A DNA stretch of 58,305 nucleotides from JAJTFW01 sp964534995 (lineage in GTDB: Bacteria > Bacteroidota > Bacteroidia > AKYH767-A > OLB10). The notes under the pieces are model-generated. The model saw only the letters and a program-made list of their open reading frames with translations, searched no databases and was not told the origin of the DNA. Position 1 is the first letter of the stretch, and each line of letters begins with the position of its first letter. This document shows positions 26,479 through 33,292 of this stretch, piece after piece. The translations under genes were made by a program, and so were the position numbers. The stretch covers positions 1-58,305 of the forward strand of contig CAZHSC010000011.1 in assembly GCA_964534995.1 (NCBI GenBank), written 5' to 3'.

Positions 26479-28323
26479 ATGGCATCAACTACCAATACAC
26501 AGGAGAAACTCTCCACCGTAAAATTTGCAACCCCTGATCCCAACGATTTCGATTGGGAAACAACAGGAAAAGCTTTTGACACTTATAAAGCTGACGACCG
26601 TGTAAAACTCGAAGCTTTATATGACCAGAAGCTCAACCAGGTGTTAGAACGTGAAATTGTAATGGGAACCGTTATCGGTCTTACCAGCAAGGAAGCGGTT
26701 ATAAACATCGGTTACAAAAGTGATGGGCTTGTTCCCCTCACAGAATTCCGCCACATGCCCGATCTGAAAGTCGGCGATGAAGTGGAAGTTTATGTTGAAA
26801 CGGCCGAAGATAAAAATGGCCAACTCATCCTTTCGCACAAGAAAGCGCGTGCGATGAAATCATGGGACCGCGTTAATGCAGCCCTTGAAAAGGATGAAAT
26901 CGTTACAGGATTTGTTAAATGCCGTACCAAAGGAGGTCTCATTGTGGATGTATTCGGCATTGAAGCCTTCCTTCCCGGCTCTCAAATCGACGTTAAACCA
27001 ATACGTGATTACGATATTTACGTAGGCAAAACAATGGAATTCAAGATTGTAAAAATTAATCAAGAGTTCAAAAACGTTGTTGTGTCCCACAAAGTTCTGA
27101 TTGAAAACGAACTCGAGAAGCAGAAAGTTGAAATCATGAGTAAACTGGAAAAAGGCCAGGTACTCGAAGGAACCGTAAAAAATATCACCTCTTATGGTGT
27201 ATTTATGGACCTGGGTGGTGTTGATGGTTTGCTGCATATTACCGATATCAGTTGGGGCCGTATCAACCATCCGGAAGAGGTGCTTAAATTAGATCAGCGA
27301 CTCAATGTGGTAATTCTTGATTTTGATGAAGAGAAGAAGCGAATTGCCCTCGGCTTAAAACAACTTACTCCTCAGCCATGGGAAAGCCTGGATGCAAACC
27401 TGAAGGTGGGCGATAAAGTGAAAGGAAAAGTGGTTGTGCTTACTGATTACGGTGCATTTATTGAAGTGATCCCAGGTGTGGAAGGCCTGATCCATGTTTC
27501 AGAAATGTCATGGTCTCAGCACCTGCGCAGTCCGCAGGATTTCCTCAAAGTGGGCGATGAGGTTGAAACCGTTATTCTAAGTATCGATCGCGACGAGCAC
27601 AAGATGTCTCTCGGATTAAAACAACTTTCGCCTGACCCCTGGGGTGAAATATTAGCTAAATACCCTGTTGGATCCAAGCATAAGGCTAAAGTTCGCAACT
27701 TCACCAATTTCGGTGTATTTGTTGAACTGGAAGAGGGCGTTGATGGACTTATCCATATCAGTGACCTGAGTTGGAATAAGAAGATCAAGCACCCGGCTGA
27801 GTTTACCAAAATCGGAGAGGAACTGGAAGTGGTGGTCCTGGAAGTAGATGTGGAAAACCGTCGCCTGAGCCTGGGCCATAAGCAACTCGAAGACAATCCG
27901 TGGGAAACCTATGAAACCTTGTTCGCCATCAACAGTGTGCACCAGGGTGTTGTGGGTAAAGTAACCGACAAGGGTGCTCCTGTAATTTTCAGTACTTATG
28001 GTGTTGAAGCTTTCGCTCCTTACCGCCAATTGCAGAAAGAAGATGGAACAGTGGCTAAAGAGCATGAAAATCTCGATTTCAAAGTAATTGAATTCAATAA
28101 GGAAAACCGCAGAATTGTAGTTTCTCATTCAAGGATCTTTGATGAAAAGGCGCAGGAGCAGAAAAAGTCCGAAGCCAATGAGCGTGAAAAAGATGCAGCT
28201 ACTACTGCCAAGGCAGTTAAAAAACTAAAAGACACCCAGGAAAAATCTACACTTGGAGATATCGAAGCCCTGGCAGCTTTGAGGACTTCTCTCGAAGCCA
28301 ATGAGAAAAAGGACGAAAACTGA
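26479..28323 (+). CDS. rpsA: 30S ribosomal protein S1
   Basis: A 614-aa RNA-binding ribosomal protein. Six S1 (OB-fold) repeats run from about residue 55 to 565; repeats three to five are the clearest, each with the VKNITSYGVFMDLGG / VDGLLHITDISW type of core and a KRIALGLKQL end. The N terminus is longer than in E. coli and the C terminus is a charged Lys/Glu/Ala tail (about 565-614). It helps mRNA binding in initiation. It follows ispH by 211 bp and is ended by a strong hairpin. Confidence 0.96.
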   Translation: MASTTNTQEKLSTVKFATPDPNDFDWETTGKAFDTYKADDRVKLEALYDQKLNQVLEREIVMGTVIGLTSKEAVINIGYKSDGLVPLTEFRHMPDLKVGDEVEVYVETAEDKNGQLILSHKKARAMKSWDRVNAALEKDEIVTGFVKCRTKGGLIVDVFGIEAFLPGSQIDVKPIRDYDIYVGKTMEFKIVKINQEFKNVVVSHKVLIENELEKQKVEIMSKLEKGQVLEGTVKNITSYGVFMDLGGVDGLLHITDISWGRINHPEEVLKLDQRLNVVILDFDEEKKRIALGLKQLTPQPWESLDANLKVGDKVKGKVVVLTDYGAFIEVIPGVEGLIHVSEMSWSQHLRSPQDFLKVGDEVETVILSIDRDEHKMSLGLKQLSPDPWGEILAKYPVGSKHKAKVRNFTNFGVFVELEEGVDGLIHISDLSWNKKIKHPAEFTKIGEELEVVVLEVDVENRRLSLGHKQLEDNPWETYETLFAINSVHQGVVGKVTDKGAPVIFSTYGVEAFAPYRQLQKEDGTVAKEHENLDFKVIEFNKENRRIVVSHSRIFDEKAQEQKKSEANEREKDAATTAKAVKKLKDTQEKSTLGDIEALAALRTSLEANEKKDEN

Positions 28324-28337
28324 TATTTCATCCTCAT

Positions 28338-28376
28338 AATAGAAAAGGCTGCCCCCAATGGGCGGCCTTTTCTATT
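28338..28376 (+). terminator. Strong terminator after rpsA
   Basis: A 17-bp stem with one G-T pair (arms 28338-28354 and 28360-28376), 5-nt loop, includes AAAAGGC/GCCTTTT. It begins 15 bp after the rpsA stop and is symmetric enough to work in both directions. Confidence 0.85.
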
Positions 28377-28401
28377 TATCCCTTTTCTTACCAAAATTTA
28401 C

Positions 28402-28409
28402 TAATTTTG
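28402..28409 (+). promoter_or_regulatory. -7 box TAATTTTG for pyrR
   Basis: Exact TAnnTTTG match ending 4 nt before the pyrR ATG. The transcript would start at the start codon, leaving no room for an mRNA attenuator in front of pyrR. Confidence 0.65.
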
Positions 28410-28413
28410 AACC

Positions 28414-28971
28414 ATGCCTGAAAACAGCAAACTCATTTTTAATAAAGAGTTACTGTCTATCACTATTGACAGGCTTTGCTTTCAGTTAATTGAAACCTAC
28501 GATGATTTTACTGATTGCGTTATTGTAGGTCTGCAACCTCGCGGTATTTACCTTTCACGAAGGATTTTCGACAGACTGGCGCAGATCAGAAGCGACCTGA
28601 AGTTGCAGTCGGGCGAACTTGACATCAGTTTTTTCAGAGATGATTTCCGAAGGAGGGACCTGATTGTTCCCAATACAACCCGTATGGATTTTATGGTGGA
28701 GGGTAAAAAAGTGGTTCTGGTTGACGATGTACTCTATACCGGACGAACCATTCGCGCAGGCCTCGATGCCTTACTCGTATTTGGCAGGCCATCCTCCGTT
28801 GAACTACTCGTATTAATCGACAGAAAATTCAGCAGACAATTGCCAATCGCACCTAATTATATTGGTAAATCTATTGATACTATCACCTCCGAAAAAGTTA
28901 AGGTCCATCTGAAGCAACCGGATGGGGAAGATGGGGTATGGCTAATCTCAGAAGAAAAAATCTATGAGTGA
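28414..28971 (+). CDS. pyrR: PyrR-type phosphoribosyltransferase
   Basis: A 185-aa protein of the PyrR family (pyr attenuation regulator / uracil phosphoribosyltransferase). The PRPP loop VLVDDVLYTGRT is at 101-112, and QPRGIYLSRR and SFFRDDFRRRD match the family. In Gram-positives PyrR binds the leader of pyr mRNAs. Here the gene seems leaderless and overlaps pyrB by 8 bp, so no attenuator is seen in this operon; the protein may act mainly as an enzyme or on another transcript. Confidence 0.9.
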   Translation: MPENSKLIFNKELLSITIDRLCFQLIETYDDFTDCVIVGLQPRGIYLSRRIFDRLAQIRSDLKLQSGELDISFFRDDFRRRDLIVPNTTRMDFMVEGKKVVLVDDVLYTGRTIRAGLDALLVFGRPSSVELLVLIDRKFSRQLPIAPNYIGKSIDTITSEKVKVHLKQPDGEDGVWLISEEKIYE

Positions 28972-29902
28972 ACAATTAAGTGTTCAACATCTCTTGGGAA
29001 TTAAAGACCTCTATAAAGAAGATATAGAACTCATCTTTAAAACCGCCGATAATTTCAAGGATGTAATAAACCGGCCTATCAAGAAAGTTCCTTCTTTGCG
29101 TGATATTACCATTGCGAATATCTTTTTTGAAAATTCAACGCGTACTAAATTATCTTTTGAATTAGCTGAAAAGCGTCTTTCAGCCGATGTTGTTAATTTT
29201 TCTGCTTCGGGCTCCTCTGTCAGTAAGGGTGAAACACTGGTAGATACCGTAAATAATATCCTGGCCATGAAAGTGGATATGGTTGTTATGCGACATCCTA
29301 AACCAGGAGCAGCCATGTTTCTATCAAGACATATAAAAGCCAATGTCATTAATGCCGGCGATGGTACCCATGAGCACCCTACGCAAGCTTTGCTGGATGC
29401 ATTCTCTATCAGGGAAAATCTCGGATCATTAGATAAAGTTAAAGTGCTGATCGCGGGTGATATTTTACATTCACGGGTCGCCTTGTCGAATATTTTATGC
29501 CTTCAGAAACTGGGGGCGGAGGTGATGGTGTGCGGCCCGGCAACACTTATCCCTAAGTATATAGGTTCACTGGGTGTAAAAGTTGAGTTTGACTTTAAAA
29601 AAGCTTTGATGTGGTGTGACGTAGCAAATATGCTTCGCATACAAATGGAAAGACAGGATATTCGCTATTTCCCCTCTCTGAGAGAATATTCTATGATGTA
29701 TGGCTTGAATAAAAAATTAATGGATAGTCTGAACCGGAAAATATTGATCATGCACCCCGGTCCGATAAACAGAGGTGTAGAAATTACAAGTGATGTAGCT
29801 GATAGTCAGAATAGTATAATATTAAATCAGGTAGAAAATGGTGTTGCCATACGTATGGCAGTTTTATTTTTACTGGCCCAGATCAGGGGATTTGAACAAT
29901 GA
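28964..29902 (+). CDS. pyrB: Aspartate carbamoyltransferase catalytic subunit
   Basis: A 312-aa enzyme joining carbamoyl phosphate and aspartate in pyrimidine synthesis. The carbamoyl-phosphate motif STRT is at 58-61, Ser87/Lys88 in the 80s loop, HPTQ at 138-141 and HPGPINRG near 265. It overlaps pyrR by 8 bp (translational coupling). No regulatory subunit pyrI follows, so the enzyme may be of the unregulated PyrR-type arrangement, or pyrI is elsewhere. Confidence 0.95.
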   Translation: MSEQLSVQHLLGIKDLYKEDIELIFKTADNFKDVINRPIKKVPSLRDITIANIFFENSTRTKLSFELAEKRLSADVVNFSASGSSVSKGETLVDTVNNILAMKVDMVVMRHPKPGAAMFLSRHIKANVINAGDGTHEHPTQALLDAFSIRENLGSLDKVKVLIAGDILHSRVALSNILCLQKLGAEVMVCGPATLIPKYIGSLGVKVEFDFKKALMWCDVANMLRIQMERQDIRYFPSLREYSMMYGLNKKLMDSLNRKILIMHPGPINRGVEITSDVADSQNSIILNQVENGVAIRMAVLFLLAQIRGFEQ

Positions 29903-29952
29903 TAGGTTAACAAAGCCTTAAGATATCAGTTGCATTTAAAGGTGGCTTAGGT

Positions 29953-29960
29953 TACATTTG
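29953..29960 (+). promoter_or_regulatory. -7 box TACATTTG
   Basis: Exact TAnnTTTG match ending 22 nt before the ATG of the STAS-domain gene. Confidence 0.55.
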
Positions 29961-29982
29961 TTAAAATAATAAAAAGGCGGGT

Positions 29983-30354
29983 ATGTACTTTACCTTAGAT
30001 AAAACCGAAAAATACGTTGTGGTGAAACTCCACGAACAAAAGTTAAATACCTTAATTGCCGCTGAACTTAAATCGGAATTATTGCTCTTGAATACCCAGG
30101 GGTATAATAATATCATTCTTGACCTTACTGAATCCCTATACTGTGACTCATCAGGCCTGAGTGCAATCCTTGTTGGTAACAGGCTCTGCAGGAATTCCAA
30201 CGGCGCTTTTGTGATTACAGGACTTAGCGAAACCGTAAAGAAACTTATTCAGATTTCTCAACTGGATCAGGTATTAAATATTACAGGAACTTGTTCTGAG
30301 GCAATTGATTTCGTTTTAATGGGGGAAATTGAGCGAAATATTAAAAATGATTAG
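29983..30354 (+). CDS. STAS-domain anti-sigma-factor antagonist-like protein
   Basis: A 123-aa single-domain STAS protein. The phosphorylation site motif DSSGL is at 55-59 after strand IILDLTESLYC, as in SpoIIAA/RsbV-type antagonists. No anti-sigma kinase (RsbW-like) or PP2C phosphatase gene is nearby. Partner-switching control of some regulator is the family role; the target here is unknown. It sits between pyrB and a T9SS cargo gene on the same strand. Confidence 0.85.
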   Translation: MYFTLDKTEKYVVVKLHEQKLNTLIAAELKSELLLLNTQGYNNIILDLTESLYCDSSGLSAILVGNRLCRNSNGAFVITGLSETVKKLIQISQLDQVLNITGTCSEAIDFVLMGEIERNIKND

Positions 30355-30381
30355 TACTTTTATGCTTCGCATCATCAGCAT

Positions 30382-30876
30382 ATGAAAATATTAATTCCCT
30401 TATTTTTTTCAGTTTTCAGTATCCTTCAAATTAATGCTCAGCATACAGCTAATCTTGTTCCTGTAAATCAGGTTAAGGAAGTGAATTCCGGAGAAACAGC
30501 GCTGGCCTCGTTACAGGGCGATCTACATGTAATTTCTTATCAGCAAATTCAAACCGGTGAGCTCGCTTTTCACTCTGGCCAGGAAAGGGGCGGTATTTAC
30601 GAGAGTACGGGGTCCGGCTTTACTATGGACCAGAATAGTCCGAATCCATGTAATGAAATAACCGCCATACGTTATTTTGTACCTGCAGCCGGGGAAGTTG
30701 AATTCCGAATTTTCAACCTGATTGGAAAAGAAGTTTACCGTAGCCTGATCAATACCGAGCAGGGAGAATTTGAATTCCGGTTGGACAGCAGAGAATTTAC
30801 CCAGGGCGTTTACATGTACACGATGACTTTTAACGGTGAAACGCTTTCCAAGCGCATGGTGATTTCACGTAAATAA
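30382..30876 (+). CDS. Small T9SS-sorted exported protein
   Basis: A 164-aa protein with a signal peptide (residues 1-19, cleavage after INA), a short passenger of about 65 residues with no recognised domain, and a type A T9SS C-terminal domain from about 83: FTMDQNSPNPCNEITAIRYF, VEFRIFNLIGKEV, FTQGVYMYTM and a basic end (SKRMVISRK). Its stop is 1 bp before the rnz start, so they are co-transcribed although functionally unrelated as far as can be seen. Confidence 0.8.
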   Translation: MKILIPLFFSVFSILQINAQHTANLVPVNQVKEVNSGETALASLQGDLHVISYQQIQTGELAFHSGQERGGIYESTGSGFTMDQNSPNPCNEITAIRYFVPAAGEVEFRIFNLIGKEVYRSLINTEQGEFEFRLDSREFTQGVYMYTMTFNGETLSKRMVISRK

Positions 30877-30877
30877 T

Positions 30878-31792
30878 ATGGGGTTTGAGCTCACTATTTT
30901 AGGGAGCAGTTCAGCCACCCCGATGTACAATCGTCACCCTACATCGCAACTTCTGATTTTCCGTGACCGCCACTTTCTGATTGATTGCGGGGAAGGTTCA
31001 CAAATGCAAATGCTAAAGTATAAGCTGCGCTATCACCGCATCTCGCATATTTTTATCAGTCATCTCCATGGGGATCATTATCTGGGCTTAACGGGCCTTT
31101 TATCCACTTTTCATTTGCAGGGCCGGACAAGTGATTTGCATTTGTATGGGCAACAGGAATTGATGGATATTATTGAAATGCACTTGCGCTTGTCGCAAAC
31201 GCAATTGAGATATAACCTCATTTTTCATCCCATACGGCATTATTCACCGGAGACTTTACTTGAAGATGAAGAGATTTATGTAAGGACCATCGTATTAAAC
31301 CACAGGATACCCTGTACCGGTTTTATTTTTGGTGAAAAGCCGAGGCCCAGAAGGTTAAAAGTTGAAAAGTTACAGGAATATAACATCTCATTTACACAAT
31401 ATTCAAGAATCAAAGCAGGGGAGGATTTCACTGACAGTAATGGTACCGTAATCCCTAACGAGGAATTGACAGAGGCTTCTCTTGCACCCAGAAGGTATGC
31501 CTACTGTTCGGATACTATGTACCTGCCTGATATTGCTGAAACCCTTAAAGGTGTGGACTTGCTTTATCACGAAGCCACCTTTTTACATGAACTGAAAGAA
31601 AGAGCAACTGCCACCTTTCATTCAACAGCAAAAGAAGCCGCAACAGTTGCCCGGGATGCTCAAGTTGGAAAATTACTCATCGGACACTTTTCGGCGCGCT
31701 ACAAGCAACTGGATGGCTTTTTAGAAGAAGCCAGAGAGATTTTTCCTGCTACGGAACTCGCAATAGAAGGGGAAGTATTCAGGATTGAATAA
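30878..31792 (+). CDS. rnz: Ribonuclease Z
   Basis: A 304-aa metallo-beta-lactamase-fold nuclease that trims tRNA 3' ends. N terminus ELTILGSSSATP, zinc motif HLHGDH at 62-67, YCSDTMY with the bridging Asp, and a C-terminal HxST-type motif (TFHSTAKEAA) followed by IGHFSARY. Length is that of the short bacterial form. It starts 1 bp after the upstream T9SS gene. Confidence 0.93.
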   Translation: MGFELTILGSSSATPMYNRHPTSQLLIFRDRHFLIDCGEGSQMQMLKYKLRYHRISHIFISHLHGDHYLGLTGLLSTFHLQGRTSDLHLYGQQELMDIIEMHLRLSQTQLRYNLIFHPIRHYSPETLLEDEEIYVRTIVLNHRIPCTGFIFGEKPRPRRLKVEKLQEYNISFTQYSRIKAGEDFTDSNGTVIPNEELTEASLAPRRYAYCSDTMYLPDIAETLKGVDLLYHEATFLHELKERATATFHSTAKEAATVARDAQVGKLLIGHFSARYKQLDGFLEEAREIFPATELAIEGEVFRIE

Positions 31793-31800
31793 ACAAAATC

Positions 31801-31902
31801 ATGAAAACTTTTGCTGCTGAAATTTGGGATAAAAAACCCTCAAAGATCAGCCTGAGGACAGCCTTGACTGCCGGTTTACTCCTAAATCGTCAGGCAATTT
31901 AA
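31801..31902 (+). CDS. Possible 33-aa small protein
   Basis: An ATG 8 bp after the rnz stop opens a 33-codon frame (starts MKTFAAEIWDKKPSK, ends in a short hydrophobic part and NRQAI). It fills nearly the whole gap to the convergent gene. There is no homology I recognise and chance is quite possible; it could also be a remnant of a longer gene. Confidence 0.22.
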   Translation: MKTFAAEIWDKKPSKISLRTALTAGLLLNRQAI

Positions 31903-31905
31903 TGG

Positions 31906-33060
31906 TCAGAAATTGAGATTCTCGGGTTCTCCCAATATCCTTCTGCCATCCAGTATTTGTTGCCTGGCTGTTTCACATAGCTGAAAGGCATATTCTTCCC
32001 TCTTCTTGTCAATGATACTCTGGGGGAAATTAATTCCATTTTCCACGCGCATCACATATTCCTGGTGAACGGCAGGTAAAATATCTGCCACATGTTCCAG
32101 TTCAAATCTTTTGGCTGCATCGATAATCGCTTCTTTCCAGTCCCCGTTAGATCTGATGCTAACTTTTTTATCTGCCTGACGCAATGTTTCCAGGGCTTCA
32201 TCCAACTCCAGCTGATCGTCCATTTGCTGCTGAAATGCTTCAACGGCACGGCAAAACTTCAAGAGGCGTGTATCTTCAAATCTTCTCACAAACGACTCCA
32301 CCATGTCTGTATCATATACACTCAGATAAGGACGGCTATCCACCATTTTTTGCTGTTTACCCTTTTTCATCTGCTCCAACTGACGCTGACGGGCAATGGA
32401 ACGGTATCGTTGTTCCTTTTCTCCCCTGATATCCGGAAGGTCGAGCAGTTGATGGGTAGCCATGTATTCATCATAAAACCGGTACCATGCCGGCATCGTG
32501 TCCTCGATCCCCTGGTCGATTGCAGGAATTCTTTCGCTGGTATATTCCGCTTTATATCCTTCGTAATCCTGCCAGTTATCGTAACTAACGATCAACTGGG
32601 CATCCTCTGATTTGAGGAAAGCAACATACATCTCCATTTCAGCCCTGCTTACCGGGCTAATGTATGGGCAATGTTGAATATTGGATGACAATAATAAAAA
32701 CTGCATGGAATGCTCTATTCCCTTTAATCGCACCTGCTCCGCTCTCCACTGGCATTGAAGGTTAAATAGCTTTTTCTGCTGAATGGCCCAAAGGCATTCC
32801 TGCGCAAAAAGTTTATAGCGGAACGATTCCTGTTCTGCCTGGTTAATATAGTCCTTACCCCGTGTGAGGTAATGCGCTTTCCTGCGTGCATAATGACGGA
32901 TAAAACTTTCAACCGAGGCCGGATTGAACTGAGCAAAAAACTCCTGGTAAACCGGATTCGTTCTGAGGTCCTCTTCCGTCTGCTGACGGATAATTTCTAC
33001 CCTGATTTCTTCTTCAAACTTCTCCTGAATATGAGGAGGCATTGTAGGTAATTGCTTCAT
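31906..33060 (-). CDS. Unrecognised 384-aa soluble protein
   Basis: A 384-aa protein I cannot assign. There is no signal peptide or membrane helix. It looks almost wholly alpha-helical and charged, with many Gln, Glu, Arg and aromatic residues (e.g. FIRHYARRKAHYLTRG, IDAAKRFELEHVADIL). A Lys/Gln-rich stretch (RQRQLEQMKKGKQQK, about 230-245) separates two halves. It is cytoplasmic by inference. It is transcribed away from the EF-G paralogue, with a hairpin-rich 232-bp region between them, and converges with rnz. Confidence 0.75.
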   Translation of the reverse strand: MKQLPTMPPHIQEKFEEEIRVEIIRQQTEEDLRTNPVYQEFFAQFNPASVESFIRHYARRKAHYLTRGKDYINQAEQESFRYKLFAQECLWAIQQKKLFNLQCQWRAEQVRLKGIEHSMQFLLLSSNIQHCPYISPVSRAEMEMYVAFLKSEDAQLIVSYDNWQDYEGYKAEYTSERIPAIDQGIEDTMPAWYRFYDEYMATHQLLDLPDIRGEKEQRYRSIARQRQLEQMKKGKQQKMVDSRPYLSVYDTDMVESFVRRFEDTRLLKFCRAVEAFQQQMDDQLELDEALETLRQADKKVSIRSNGDWKEAIIDAAKRFELEHVADILPAVHQEYVMRVENGINFPQSIIDKKREEYAFQLCETARQQILDGRRILGEPENLNF

Positions 33061-33146
33061 AATTGATTATTACATCAGACCTTTTAACCTGAAAAAAGAA
33101 GGCCGGGTTTTAAATTTTTTAAAGAAATATTACAAATCCTTAAAAA

Positions 33147-33169
33147 AATCAAGGAATGGTTCCTTGATT
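33147..33169 (-). terminator. Hairpin with minus-strand U-tract in divergent region
   Basis: A perfect 10-bp stem (AATCAAGGAA at 33147-33156 with its complement at 33160-33169, 3-nt loop). Read on the minus strand it is followed by seven T, the form of an intrinsic terminator, and it lies 87 bp upstream of the unknown 384-aa gene. On the plus strand it would be part of the EF-G paralogue leader. Confidence 0.5.
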
Positions 33170-33175
33170 AAAATC

Positions 33176-33248
33176 ATCCTATTTTATAGGATTTTACGTG
33201 GTTTTGTAAACATTCTTACAGTACCTTTAAATCCGGTTTTTACGGATT
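33176..33248 (+). promoter_or_regulatory. Two further hairpins in leader of EF-G paralogue
   Basis: Hairpin one: 7-bp stem ATCCTAT/ATAGGAT (33176-33182 with 33186-33192, loop TTT). Hairpin two: 6-bp stem AATCCG/CGGATT (33230-33235 with 33243-33248, 7-nt loop). They sit between the terminator-like hairpin and the ATG at 33293. No TAnnTTTG box was found, so the transcription start is unknown. Confidence 0.4.
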
Positions 33249-33292
33249 ATGTAAAAAAAGGTTATTGTTTAACTCTATTAACTCCTTGTATC

